From Nitratifractor sp. (lineage in GTDB: Bacteria > Campylobacterota > Campylobacteria > Campylobacterales > Sulfurovaceae), in contig WFNP01000074.1 of the NCBI GenBank assembly GCA_015488535.1, forward strand, positions 1-64,000: DNA of 64,000 nucleotides, written 5' to 3'. Below, piece by piece: positions 1 through 8,712 of the stretch. The notes beneath the pieces are model-generated. The model had not been told where the DNA came from. It made no database searches and saw nothing but the letters and a program-made list of their open reading frames with translations. Numbering within the stretch: the first letter of the stretch is position 1; each line of letters opens with the position of its first letter. The translations under genes and the position numbers were made by a program.

Positions 1-7
1 CAATAAT

Positions 8-84
8 AATGCCCAATGCCCAATGCCCAATGCCCAATGCCCAATGCCCAATGCCCAATGCCCAATGCCCAATGCCCAATGCCC
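8..84. repeat. Heptanucleotide tandem repeat, 11 perfect copies of AATGCCC
   Basis: Eleven uninterrupted head-to-tail copies of AATGCCC run from 8 to 84, flanked by degenerate AAT-rich sequence on the left and AACTTG on the right. The array ends about 40 bp before a predicted extended -10 box of the ispDF operon, so copy-number change would alter sequence upstream of that promoter rather than a reading frame. No open reading frame uses it. Confidence 0.95.
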
Positions 85-122
85 AACTTGTTACTTATAG
101 TTATATCAAATAAGCTACTTTA

Positions 123-130
123 TGTATAAT
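123..130 (+). promoter_or_regulatory. Predicted extended -10 promoter element (TGTATAAT) of the ispDF operon
   Basis: TATAAT at 125-130 is directly preceded by TG, an extended -10 arrangement, 79 bp before the preferred ispDF start. No good -35 box is seen at the expected distance, which is usual in this phylum. Just downstream, TTCACAC (144-150) and GTGTGAA (163-169) form an inverted repeat with 12 bp spacing that could be an operator. Upstream at 89-95 is TGTTACT, which fits the HP1021-box consensus TGTTWCW as I remember it. Confidence 0.5.
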
Positions 131-209
131 TCCGTTACAAAAATTCACACTATGCTCTATATGTGTGAAATAGTGACATAAAATTATAATAATGAAGGCA
201 TATTATTTG

Positions 210-1337
210 ATGAACGATACTACATTGATACTACTTTCAGCAGGCTCATCGAGTAGATTTGCACTGCCGGTAAAAAAGCAGTGGCTTTTTCAGGGAGATA
301 CTCCACTGTGGCAAAAGACTGCTGAAAAATTTGGCTCACTGTCAAACTTTAAAGATATAATCATCGTATCTTCTCCAACAGATATAGAGTATATGAAACT
401 CTTTGCAGACTACAAATTTGTAGCAGGAGGTAACAGCAGACAGGAGTCTTTATCCAATGCTCTTGATATTGTGGATACTCCTTTTGTTTTGGTAAATGAT
501 ATAGCAAGATGCTGTATAGATGAAGATATGATAAAAAGAGTCATCTCCCAAAAAGGAGAAGCTGATTGTATCGTACCTGCTCTCAGTGCCGTGGATACAA
601 TGTATGAAGGAGACAGACTGCTTGAACGCTCCATGGTCAAAAGCATACAGACACCCCAACTCAGTAAAACAGAAGTTTTAAAAGATGCTCTTAAAAACGG
701 TGAATTTACCGATGAGAGTGGAGCCATATCTTCAATAGGCGGTTCTGTCAAATTTGTAGAGGGTTCATATATAGCCAGAAAACTCACAACTGTAGATGAT
801 ATCAAACTGCTTCCCTGTCTAAAAAAACCATCAAGTAGCAGATTTACAGGATTTGGGATAGATACACATCAATTTGAAATGAATAAAAAGATGTATCTGT
901 GTGGAGTAGAGATAGAAAGTAGCTATGGATTTAAAGCTCACAGTGATGGAGATGTCGCTATTCATGCTATGATAGATGCTATTCTTGGAGCAGCAGGTAT
1001 GGGGGATATTGGAGAGCATTTTCCTGATACAGATGAGAGATACAAAGATGCCGATTCCACTTTACTTCTCAAAGATACAATCAGACTAATAAAGAGTCTG
1101 GGTCTAGATATAGAGCAGTGCGATATCACAATCATTGCCCAAAAACCAAAAATTTCCCCATATAAAACAGATATGAGAAAAAACCTGGCAAAGATAATGA
1201 ATATATTACCAAGATATATGAATATAAAAGCGACTACTTCAGAAGAATTGGGCTTTATCGGCAGAGAAGAGGGTATAACAGTACACGCTGTAGCTACACT
1301 AAAATATTATGACTGGTCAGAAGGAATTGAAAAATGA
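210..1337 (+). CDS. ispDF: Bifunctional IspD/IspF (MEP pathway isoprenoid synthesis)
   Basis: Fused enzyme for two non-consecutive steps of the MEP pathway: 2-C-methyl-D-erythritol 4-phosphate cytidylyltransferase, then 2-C-methyl-D-erythritol 2,4-cyclodiphosphate synthase. The N-terminal IspD half has the nucleotide-binding loop AGSSSRF and the KKQW segment. The IspF half begins about residue 214 with GIDTHQF (metal-binding Asp/His), then HSDGDVAIHA and TTSEELGFIG. The fusion is typical of Campylobacterota. An in-frame ATG exists at 192, but 210 is preferred because GAAGG lies 11 nt before it while 192 has no ribosome-binding site. The last codons overlap the regulator gene by 4 nt, suggesting translational coupling. 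Confidence 0.95.
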   Translation: MNDTTLILLSAGSSSRFALPVKKQWLFQGDTPLWQKTAEKFGSLSNFKDIIIVSSPTDIEYMKLFADYKFVAGGNSRQESLSNALDIVDTPFVLVNDIARCCIDEDMIKRVISQKGEADCIVPALSAVDTMYEGDRLLERSMVKSIQTPQLSKTEVLKDALKNGEFTDESGAISSIGGSVKFVEGSYIARKLTTVDDIKLLPCLKKPSSSRFTGFGIDTHQFEMNKKMYLCGVEIESSYGFKAHSDGDVAIHAMIDAILGAAGMGDIGEHFPDTDERYKDADSTLLLKDTIRLIKSLGLDIEQCDITIIAQKPKISPYKTDMRKNLAKIMNILPRYMNIKATTSEELGFIGREEGITVHAVATLKYYDWSEGIEK

Positions 1338-2212
1338 GAGTAATTATTGTAGAAAATGAGCTATATTTAGCCCAAAGTATAGCATCAAAATTGAGTGAAT
1401 ATCACTTTGAGACAGAGATATTCAGCTCAGTAAAAGAGGCTATGAACAGTAACGGAGATGTATATCTCATATCAACCAATCTGCCAGGACAGAACTTTAT
1501 GCCACTCATTGAGAAATTTGCAGACAGAGATATTATATTGATGGTCAATTATATCAACAATGATACTGTAGGAGAGCCTCTAAAAAGAGGAGCCAAAGAT
1601 TATATAGTAAAACCATTTATTATAGAAGAGTTGGTAAGGAAAATAGAGCATTATCATAAATTTAGACAGCTTCAGGAGAAAAACAACTTTTATGAAGATT
1701 ATATCTCTATGCTGTTTGCTGAACTAAATTGTGATATTGACCCTCTCAAACTGCCAATTCCTGTAGTAATTCGCACAAACTATCTGAGAATGGCAGACAA
1801 GATAGCATTGACACTAAACAGCAAATATGCACTCACATATATATCTTTGCAAAGAGATGATTGGCAAAAAAAGATAAGCAAACTCTCAAACAAAAAGATA
1901 GCATATATAGTCCATCTGGAAAAACTGAAAAAGGGTGAGATAGAAAAACTTTTTGAAATGCTCAAAGATAAAAAATTTATCTTGACAGATGCATCATGCT
2001 CCATAGAGACTCCATTTAAAACTATCACTATAGAATCTGAAAACAAACTGTATGACCAAAATGAAATTTTGACTATTGATGAGTATGTCAAATATATAGT
2101 AAAAAATTTCCAATACAAATTTCCAGATACAGAATTGAGCAAAAGACTTGGAATATCCCGCAAAAGTCTATGGGAAAAAAGGAAAAAATATGACCTCTTC
2201 AAGAAAAAATAA
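1334..2212 (+). CDS. HP1021/CemR-type atypical orphan response regulator
   Basis: DNA-binding regulator with an N-terminal receiver-like domain (about residues 1-115), a long linker domain and a C-terminal Fis-type helix-turn-helix (SKRLGISRKSLWEKRKK). The phospho-acceptor Asp is replaced: in DVYLISTNLPG the position is Ser47, although the conserved Lys of VKPF remains. This is the hallmark of H. pylori HP1021 and C. jejuni Cj1608 (CemR), which act without phosphorylation on replication initiation, redox and energy genes. Those homologues also sit directly behind ispDF. No kinase gene is adjacent. The start overlaps ispDF in ATGA, and the 3' end overlaps the next gene by 23 nt. Confidence 0.88.
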   Translation: MRVIIVENELYLAQSIASKLSEYHFETEIFSSVKEAMNSNGDVYLISTNLPGQNFMPLIEKFADRDIILMVNYINNDTVGEPLKRGAKDYIVKPFIIEELVRKIEHYHKFRQLQEKNNFYEDYISMLFAELNCDIDPLKLPIPVVIRTNYLRMADKIALTLNSKYALTYISLQRDDWQKKISKLSNKKIAYIVHLEKLKKGEIEKLFEMLKDKKFILTDASCSIETPFKTITIESENKLYDQNEILTIDEYVKYIVKNFQYKFPDTELSKRLGISRKSLWEKRKKYDLFKKK

Positions 2213-3380
2213 AGCTCTCTTTATAGATACAGAAGCTCTCTCAACACTTGCTCTTGTCCAAGAGGGTCTGCTCTCTCCGGTAGATGCTCTTATGGACAAA
2301 GAAACAGCCCAAAAGGTAGATAAAGAAAAACACTACAAAGGTGTTCCATTTCCGTTTTCATTTATACTGGCTCCCACAGGAAAGAGAAACAGTGAAGTAA
2401 TAAAGTCACTAAAAATTGGTGAAACTGTAGATTTGATATCTCAAAACAGACTCGTAGGTGAATTAAAAGTAGAAGATATATTTACTGTAGATCCACATGA
2501 GAGACTACTAAATATCTACGGCACCGCTGACCCATCACACCCCGGTGTCAGAAATACACTGCCAAGACTCGGAGAGTGGGCAGTCAGTGGTCCATACAGA
2601 GTTGAATATCCACTCATTAAAGATACTGTAAACAGAGTCAAAGAGATGATTAGGCGAACAGGTGCCAAAAAGATATCATCTATGATGTTGGCTGCAAATC
2701 CTATAAACAGAGCTCATGAAAGAATGATTAGACAAAGTATCAGTGAAGCTGATTTGATGGTGCTTTTTCTTAGAAAACCTTTTACAGAAGAGGGATTGAG
2801 ATATGATATCAGACTCAATGCACTCAATCTGTTTATAGATAATTTTTTACCCAGAAACAAAGTGGTAGTGATACCATTTGAAAACAGTTATATATTTGCC
2901 GGATATAATGAGATGGTATTAGATGCAATACTTGCCAAAAATTACGGGTGCAGTGAATTGGTAATAGGCAAAAATCACGCAGGACTCGGACTCTATTATG
3001 ACCAAAACAGACTAAATACAATATTTGATACACTCAGTGGAATAGATATCAAAATTACTACAGTAGATGAGTATGTATATTGTGATACATGCCGGACACT
3101 AGTCAGTACCCAGACATGTCCACATGGGCAACACCACCATATACACTACCACTCCCAATCTATAATGACACTGATTCAAAACGGTCTGTTGCCTCCTACA
3201 ATTTTGGTACGCAAAGAGATATCTGCCAATATAATATCAGCTCTCTTTCCAAACAGATTTGAAAATCTACAAGAGCTATACTACTCTCTGATGCCAAGCT
3301 CCGGACTGTTGGAGACAAAAAGCGATGAGCAGTTTTATGAAAAATTGATGAAACTCTATCAGACAAGTTCACTCACATAA
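2190..3380 (+). CDS. ATP sulfurylase (sulfate adenylyltransferase) family protein with altered active-site motifs
   Basis: About 396 residues with the PUA-like plus nucleotidyltransferase layout of prokaryotic Sat. The usual RNP-x-HRAH signature reads AANPINRAH (residues 168-176): the Arg before NP is Ala and the first His of HxxH is Asn173. The late SGT-x-VR signature is also not recognisable. A zinc-type cluster is kept (Cys298, Cys301, Cys310, then His residues). C. jejuni carries a sat-like gene (Cj1609) in the same position. The fold is clear; activity on sulfate is doubtful. The start at 2190 follows a GGA-rich ribosome site inside the end of the regulator gene; a longer frame from 2148 lacks one. 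Confidence 0.8.
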   Translation: MTSSRKNKALFIDTEALSTLALVQEGLLSPVDALMDKETAQKVDKEKHYKGVPFPFSFILAPTGKRNSEVIKSLKIGETVDLISQNRLVGELKVEDIFTVDPHERLLNIYGTADPSHPGVRNTLPRLGEWAVSGPYRVEYPLIKDTVNRVKEMIRRTGAKKISSMMLAANPINRAHERMIRQSISEADLMVLFLRKPFTEEGLRYDIRLNALNLFIDNFLPRNKVVVIPFENSYIFAGYNEMVLDAILAKNYGCSELVIGKNHAGLGLYYDQNRLNTIFDTLSGIDIKITTVDEYVYCDTCRTLVSTQTCPHGQHHHIHYHSQSIMTLIQNGLLPPTILVRKEISANIISALFPNRFENLQELYYSLMPSSGLLETKSDEQFYEKLMKLYQTSSLT

Positions 3381-3389
3381 AGGATATAT

Positions 3390-3896
3390 ATGAACAAATT
3401 TTCTGTGCAAATGCTGTTTTTGAGTTTTTTTGGCAGTGGATATGCACCAAAAGCACCAGGCACGGTAGGAACACTGGCATCTATGCCATTGGGCATATTG
3501 ATAATATACTATTTGGGACTACAAAGCCTGTTTATGCTGACATTTGCTATTACAATTATAGGTATCATAGAGGTAAACAAGTATGAAAACAAAAATAACT
3601 CACATGATGAATCATGGATAGTGATAGATGAGACAGCAGGTATCTGGCTGACAATGGTAATATCACTCTATGGTTTGACACATTACAATATACCATATGG
3701 AGAAGTTATAGCATTGACAGGAAGTTTTATATTTTTCAGACTCTTTGATATATGGAAACCCTCCACTATCGGTTGGATAGACAAAAATCTCAAAGGTGGA
3801 TTGGGTGTAATGTTAGATGATATCTTGGCGGGATTTGCAGCAGGGTTGTTAAACCTGCTGTTATTTAAGATATTTGCAGAGTTTGGTCTGATTTAG
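3390..3896 (+). CDS. pgpA: Phosphatidylglycerophosphatase A
   Basis: Small inner-membrane enzyme of 168 residues that removes the phosphate from phosphatidylglycerol phosphate to make phosphatidylglycerol. Family motifs are visible: GSGYAPKAPGTVGTLA near the N-terminus, WIVIDETAG (acidic metal-binding segment) and DDILAGFAAG near the end, with several hydrophobic helices. AAGGA precedes the ATG. It is the last gene of the ispDF operon and ends 4 nt inside the convergent protease gene, so the two 3' ends overlap. The same order is found in C. jejuni (Cj1607-Cj1610). Confidence 0.92.
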   Translation: MNKFSVQMLFLSFFGSGYAPKAPGTVGTLASMPLGILIIYYLGLQSLFMLTFAITIIGIIEVNKYENKNNSHDESWIVIDETAGIWLTMVISLYGLTHYNIPYGEVIALTGSFIFFRLFDIWKPSTIGWIDKNLKGGLGVMLDDILAGFAAGLLNLLLFKIFAEFGLI

Positions 3897-4813
3897 ACAA
3901 GTCCGAACTCTCCACTATCTACCCATTCCATTCTTATCATTGACCAGCAATCTTTGGCAAAACCATATAGAAAATAGTCATATGGTATCCATCCATATCC
4001 ATGCTCTCCCCATCTACTGCCGTAAGAGTTTTTAAACAAAAAGGCTCCACGGCTTGTCCTCTTGCAACTCTTTAGATTTTTTATCACTTTGTCATCATCA
4101 TATCCTACTGCCATTACAGCATGAGCCCAGCTGTAACTCTCATTTTGACAAGGCATTGGAATATGACCTGGTGCATCTCCGTAATGAAAAGACGGAAAAC
4201 CGTAAAATCCAAACATAAACGGAATTTGATGTGCAATATAGTTTTTCAGACTCTGAACCAATTGACTCTTTGGAACATTTGCTCCAAGTGGGTCATGACA
4301 AAAATATTTGAGTGCCTCATAATTCTGGGCTACTGCATATACAAATGCCGGAGGCTCTTCATTGACTTTGGAGACATCATAAGGCCAATACTTTTCATGT
4401 GCCACGCCAGTCAGAGCCAATGCTCCCATAGTCGTCCTCAATTTGGCTCCTGTATCTCCGGTAACCTGCATCAGATTTCTTGTAGCTTTATATATGAAGA
4501 GTCTTGAAGCATCTATATATTTGTTAAAAGCTTTTCTCTCATAATACTCTACAATACCGGCAGCGGCATTAGCACTACAAGAATTTATAGAGCCTTGACT
4601 CTCTACAGGTGAACACCATCTTCTCAAATCCACTCTTCTTGGAATATTTCCAGGAAGTGGCTCTCCTGGATTGATACCTATCTCTTTGAGCATAGGTTTT
4701 ATATCTTCATGCTCAGCTGTATAATCTCTCAAATCAGGTGCAGGTGGTATCCAACCTGTCCCAAATACTTCTCCTGTCTCCTCTATTGTTACTTTACCTT
4801 GAAAACACTCCAT
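3893..4813 (-). CDS. Papain-like (C1A family) cysteine peptidase, apparently cytoplasmic
   Basis: A 306-residue protein with the C1A catalytic set: Gln73 and Cys79 in QGSINSCSANA (the CGSCW-like motif with its first Cys replaced), His in AHAVMAVGYDD and Asn in FKNSYGSRWG. The mature-type domain starts almost at once (VDLRRWCSPVESQ), with about 60 residues before it and no clear inhibitory pro-domain. No signal peptide is seen. The start at 4813 is chosen because AAGGAG lies 7 nt upstream; a longer frame to 4864 lacks a ribosome site. It stands alone between pgpA and purH. Its substrate is unknown. C1A peptidases are scattered in bacteria, so horizontal acquisition is possible. Confidence 0.85.
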   Translation of the reverse strand: MECFQGKVTIEETGEVFGTGWIPPAPDLRDYTAEHEDIKPMLKEIGINPGEPLPGNIPRRVDLRRWCSPVESQGSINSCSANAAAGIVEYYERKAFNKYIDASRLFIYKATRNLMQVTGDTGAKLRTTMGALALTGVAHEKYWPYDVSKVNEEPPAFVYAVAQNYEALKYFCHDPLGANVPKSQLVQSLKNYIAHQIPFMFGFYGFPSFHYGDAPGHIPMPCQNESYSWAHAVMAVGYDDDKVIKNLKSCKRTSRGAFLFKNSYGSRWGEHGYGWIPYDYFLYGFAKDCWSMIRMEWVDSGEFGLV

Positions 4814-4929
4814 AATTCTACTCCTTTTGTATTGTTGATAAATTATAGCAAAATGAAGTTGCAATATCAGTTATTGGTATTAATAGCTTTTTTGAATGTA
4901 GTTTAATGTGAAAAAAGGAACGATATTTA

Positions 4930-4944
4930 CGGGGTTTAACCCCG
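4930..4944. terminator. GC-rich hairpin downstream of purH (family with TTTAA core)
   Basis: CGGGGTTTAACCCCG is a perfect inverted repeat with a single central T, between the purH stop and the start of the protease gene. It is a likely rho-independent-type terminator for purH, though no long U-tract follows. It is one of a set of similar short hairpins in this window. Confidence 0.6.
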
Positions 4945-4964
4945 CCTACTATGAAATAATAGAA

Positions 4965-6497
4965 TTAATGAAGGAAGTGTCTGACACCTGTAAAGTAGAG
5001 TGAAATTCCATGCTCGTTTGCAGCTTCTATCACCTCATCATCTCTTATACTGCCCCCTGGCTCTATTATAGCTTTGACTCCGGCTGACGCTGCTGCATCT
5101 ATAGAGTCTCTAAATGGGAAAAATGCTTCACTAGCCATTGCTGAACCGCTTACATCCAATCCCATCTCTTCAGCTTTTTTCAAGGCACATCTTGCCGCAT
5201 CTACACGGGAAGTCATACCCATACCCACAGCTACCATAGCTGAATCTTTAACATATACCACACAGTTGGATTTTGTCATTCCTGCTACCTTCCAGGCAAT
5301 TTCAAGGTCTTTCATCTCCTGATTTGTAGCCTCTCTTTGACTCATAAGCTTGGCATTTTTTACTTCATTATCACATATACAGTCAGCATTTTGATAAACA
5401 AAACCACCTTCAATATGCTTGAAGTCAGCTTTATCTCCGGCAGTAGTTAGATAGTCACTACCTTGAGTAAAGAGTTTGAGTCTCTTTTTGGATGAAAATA
5501 TTTCAAGTGCTTCATTACTAAAGCCTCCGGCAATAATCACCTCTAAAAATATCTCATTCATCTTTTTTGCCAACTCTTCATCTACCACACCATTTACGGC
5601 TACTACACCACCAAAAGCAGAAACCGGGTCACATTTGAGAGCTTCGGTATATGACTCTAAAAGATTGGATTTTATGGCAAAACCACATGGATTGCCATGT
5701 TTTACGATACAAACAGCAGGCTCTTTGCCAAATGCAGTAGCAATCTTGACAGCACCGTTTAGGTCTGTCATATTGTTAAAACTTGCTTCACCTTTAATCT
5801 GCTTGAAGTTATCACTGAAAAATCTGTCAAATTCATACAAAGCACCATCTTGATGAGGATTCTCTCCGTATCTGGTCTTAAAGACTCTCTTACCGCTGAT
5901 AAATTGATACTCTCCAAATCCTCCATTAAATCTGCCATTCATATAATTGGCTATAAGAGAGTCATAATTTGCAGTATGCTCAAAAGCTTTTATCATCAAA
6001 TCTCTTCTAAATTCATAACTGTCTTGACCACTTTTCAATGCTTCTAGCACTCTGTCATAATCACCGCTGTCTGTGACTATGATTACATCTTTGAAATTTT
6101 TTGCGGCTGAACGCACCATAGTGGGACCACCGATATCAATATTTTCTATAATCTCATCAAAATCATCAGTCCTCTCTATTGTCTCTTTAAAAGGATAGAG
6201 ATTTACACATACCAAATCTATCCCCTCAATTCCCAACTCTTTTGCCTCTTTAAGATGTGCTTCATCATCTCTTTTATGTAAAATACCACCATGCACATAG
6301 GGATTGAGTGTCTTTACTCTGCCCTCAAAACACTCTGGGAATTTTGTAACTTCATCTATTTCAGTCACTTCCAAACCTGCATCTTTGAGTTTTTTGTATG
6401 TCCCTCCTGTGGATATAATCTCCCAGCCTATACTCTTCAGTCCGGAAGCAAACTCTACAACACCACTCTTGTCACTCACACTAATTAGAGCTCTCAT
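4965..6497 (-). CDS. purH: Bifunctional AICAR formyltransferase/IMP cyclohydrolase
   Basis: Catalyses the last two steps of IMP synthesis: formylation of AICAR with 10-formyl-THF, then ring closure. The N-terminal MGS-like cyclohydrolase domain ([26 protein letters not shown]) is followed by the transformylase domain ([43 protein letters not shown]). About 510 residues, normal for the family. The start at 6497 has AAAGGTG upstream; the longer frame from 6542 adds an unlikely leader. It is monocistronic, apart from the other pur genes here. Confidence 0.96.
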   Translation of the reverse strand: MRALISVSDKSGVVEFASGLKSIGWEIISTGGTYKKLKDAGLEVTEIDEVTKFPECFEGRVKTLNPYVHGGILHKRDDEAHLKEAKELGIEGIDLVCVNLYPFKETIERTDDFDEIIENIDIGGPTMVRSAAKNFKDVIIVTDSGDYDRVLEALKSGQDSYEFRRDLMIKAFEHTANYDSLIANYMNGRFNGGFGEYQFISGKRVFKTRYGENPHQDGALYEFDRFFSDNFKQIKGEASFNNMTDLNGAVKIATAFGKEPAVCIVKHGNPCGFAIKSNLLESYTEALKCDPVSAFGGVVAVNGVVDEELAKKMNEIFLEVIIAGGFSNEALEIFSSKKRLKLFTQGSDYLTTAGDKADFKHIEGGFVYQNADCICDNEVKNAKLMSQREATNQEMKDLEIAWKVAGMTKSNCVVYVKDSAMVAVGMGMTSRVDAARCALKKAEEMGLDVSGSAMASEAFFPFRDSIDAAASAGVKAIIEPGGSIRDDEVIEAANEHGISLYFTGVRHFLH

Positions 6498-6637
6498 CAA
6501 TACACCTTTAATATATGATTTTGAATGTGAGATTATATCCAATTAGCCTCTATTTCGATAAAATAATAAATATTTTAATAATAAGGCACTAATCAATAAT
6601 ATTAAAATGCCCAATTTCCAAATGAAAAAGGATTATA

Positions 6638-7828
6638 ATGAAAATAGCCATCGCCGGAACCGGGTATGTAGGTATATCAAACGGTTTACTTTTGGCTCAA
6701 CACAATGAAGTAGTAGCACTCGATATCATACCTGAAAAGGTGGATATGCTAAATAATGGCATATCTCCTATAGAGGATAAAGAAGTAGAACTCTTTTTAA
6801 GAGAAAAAGAGTTAAATTTCAGAGCTACAATTGACAAAAATGAAGCATATAAAGGTGCCGATTTTGTAATCATAGCTACCCCTACAGATTATGACCCTGA
6901 TACAAACTATTTCAATACCAAATCGATAGAGAGCGTAATCAGTGATGTTTTGAGCATAAATCCAAATGCAGTAATGGTAATTAAATCTACTGTGCCTGTC
7001 GGATATACCAAAAAGGTCAAAAAAGAGTTTGATACTGACAATATTATTTTTTCACCTGAATTTCTAAGAGAAGGAAAAGCACTCTATGATAATCTCTATC
7101 CATCTCGTATCATTGTCGGTGAGCGTAGCCAAAGAGCCAAGAGCTTTGCAAATCTGCTCAAAGAAGGAGCCTTAAAAGAGGATATTCCGGTTCTATTCAC
7201 AGACTCTACAGAGGCTGAAGCGATTAAACTGTTTGCCAATACCTATCTGGCAATGAGAGTGGCTTTTTTCAATGAACTTGACAGTTATTGCGAAACTCAC
7301 GGCTTAAACAGCAAACAGGTGATAGAGGGAGTAGGACTTGACCCAAGAATTGGTATGCACTATAATAATCCAAGCTTTGGATATGGAGGATACTGTCTGC
7401 CAAAAGATACCAAACAGTTACTGGCAAATTATGCGAATGTGCCAAGCAATCTAATAAGAGCTATTGTCGATGCAAACAGAACCAGAAAAGATTTTATAGC
7501 TGAGCAAATCATATCCAAACTGCCAAAAGATGAGCATGGATTTCCTGCCGGAAGAGTAGGAATATATCGGCTGGTGATGAAGAGTGGCTCTGATAATTTC
7601 CGCTCATCTGCCATACAGGGAGTGATGAAACGACTCAAAGCCAAAGGTATAGAGGTCATAGTTTATGAGCCTGTATTAAAAGAGGAGCAATTCTTTCACT
7701 CCAAAGTATATAGAGACTTGGAAGCATTTAAAAATGATAGTGATGTAATAGTATGTAACAGATTGACTGATGAAATTACAGATGTAAAAGATAAAGTATA
7801 TACCAGAGATATCTTTGGAAATGATTGA
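6638..7828 (+). CDS. ugd: UDP-glucose 6-dehydrogenase family protein
   Basis: NAD-dependent, two-step oxidation of UDP-glucose to UDP-glucuronate for surface polysaccharides. At 396 residues it is of the short E. coli Ugd type. Visible motifs: Rossmann loop [10 protein letters not shown] at the N-terminus, [27 protein letters not shown] and the catalytic-cysteine segment [20 protein letters not shown] stands 8 nt before the ATG. No polysaccharide genes are adjacent, so the final product cannot be told. Another UDP-sugar dehydrogenase specificity is possible. Confidence 0.88.
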   Translation: MKIAIAGTGYVGISNGLLLAQHNEVVALDIIPEKVDMLNNGISPIEDKEVELFLREKELNFRATIDKNEAYKGADFVIIATPTDYDPDTNYFNTKSIESVISDVLSINPNAVMVIKSTVPVGYTKKVKKEFDTDNIIFSPEFLREGKALYDNLYPSRIIVGERSQRAKSFANLLKEGALKEDIPVLFTDSTEAEAIKLFANTYLAMRVAFFNELDSYCETHGLNSKQVIEGVGLDPRIGMHYNNPSFGYGGYCLPKDTKQLLANYANVPSNLIRAIVDANRTRKDFIAEQIISKLPKDEHGFPAGRVGIYRLVMKSGSDNFRSSAIQGVMKRLKAKGIEVIVYEPVLKEEQFFHSKVYRDLEAFKNDSDVIVCNRLTDEITDVKDKVYTRDIFGND

Positions 7829-7861
7829 TTTTTATTTAAGAGTCATTTTATCCTATTTCCG

Positions 7862-7867
7862 TATAAT
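7862..7867 (+). promoter_or_regulatory. Predicted -10 box of the sufE operon
   Basis: TATAAT lies 31 nt before the sufE ATG in the short gap after ugd, with a T-rich stretch upstream and no clear -35 box. Position and sequence fit a housekeeping promoter of this phylum. Its use is inferred. Confidence 0.4.
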
Positions 7868-7897
7868 CGGCAAAACCCCTTATTAAAGGAATGAAAA

Positions 7898-8320
7898 ATG
7901 AGTATGATGGATACACTCCAAAGATACAAAGAGGATTTTGAACTCTTTGAAACAGGTAATGAAAAATTAGAGTATATATTTGAGCTTGGCAAAAAACATA
8001 CAACACTCTCTGAAGAAGAGAAAAACGATGATACATTTATCCACGGATGTGCCTCTCCTGCATGGTTGGTAGCAGAATGCAAAGATGGTAAATTGATTCT
8101 CAGAGGCGAAGGGACATCAGAGATGGCAAAAGGTATGCTCACTCTTTTATTAGATATTTTTAGTAACAGAGATGCCGATGAGATACTCTCTTTTGACCCA
8201 AAAGAGTTGGGACAACTTGGTATAGTAGAGCTTCTATCACCTGTCAGACAGCAGAGTATGGAAGCATTTTTAAACAAAGTATATAGTTATGCAAAAGCTT
8301 GTAAGGAAGGAAAACTATGA
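7898..8320 (+). CDS. sufE: SufE-family Fe-S cluster assembly protein (sulfur acceptor)
   Basis: Accepts persulfide sulfur from a cysteine desulfurase (SufS type) for Fe-S cluster building in the cytoplasm. The 140-residue protein has the SufE core around FIHGCASPAWLVAE, with the active Cys in HGC, and the acidic helix region ending LGIVELLSPVRQQS. AAAGGA precedes the start. It overlaps the next gene by 4 nt, forming a small Fe-S operon. The partner desulfurase is not in this window. Confidence 0.93.
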   Translation: MSMMDTLQRYKEDFELFETGNEKLEYIFELGKKHTTLSEEEKNDDTFIHGCASPAWLVAECKDGKLILRGEGTSEMAKGMLTLLLDIFSNRDADEILSFDPKELGQLGIVELLSPVRQQSMEAFLNKVYSYAKACKEGKL

Positions 8321-8670
8321 GTAATGACCCAAGAGTTGTAACACCCCAAGAGTCTGAAAAGAGAATGGTAGAAGAGCTTCAAAAGATATATGACCCTGAA
8401 ATTCCGGTAGATATATACAATCTTGGACTCATTTATGATGTAAAGTGTCATAAAGATGAAGTAAGCAAATTAAACAGATGTAAAGTAACTATGACACTCA
8501 CTTCAGCTACCTGCTCAATGTCAGAGATATTGGTAGATTTGGTTCGCTCTATTCCATCAAGAGTAGAAGACCACTCAATCGAAGAGGTAGATGTAGAGTT
8601 GGTATTTGACCCGCCGTGGGATCAGAGTAAAATGAGTGATGAAGCAAAGTTACAACTTGGATTACTTTAA
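8317..8670 (+). CDS. MIP18/DUF59 family Fe-S assembly protein (SufT-like)
   Basis: A 117-residue protein of the MIP18/PaaD/SufT family, thought to help mature Fe-S proteins. It shows IYDPEIPVDIYNLGLIYDV near the N-terminus, the conserved Cys segment LTSATCSMSE and the C-terminal VELVFDPPWDQSKMSDEAK. It is translationally coupled to sufE by a 4-nt overlap, which supports a shared role. A hairpin terminator follows its stop codon. Confidence 0.9.
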   Translation: MSNDPRVVTPQESEKRMVEELQKIYDPEIPVDIYNLGLIYDVKCHKDEVSKLNRCKVTMTLTSATCSMSEILVDLVRSIPSRVEDHSIEEVDVELVFDPPWDQSKMSDEAKLQLGLL

Positions 8671-8672
8671 GA

Positions 8673-8697
8673 AGATGCGGAATTTAATTCCGCATCT
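8673..8697. terminator. Bidirectional hairpin between the sufE operon and the Sel1 gene
   Basis: A perfect 12-bp-arm palindrome with core GCGGAATTTAATTCCGC lies between two convergent genes. It probably ends transcription in both directions. Confidence 0.7.
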
Positions 8698-8712
8698 AAG
8701 TAATTAGATATT

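Noticed and set aside
6604-6613. Another AATGCCC copy upstream of ugd
   Set aside because: A single heptamer is expected by chance and is not repeated there.
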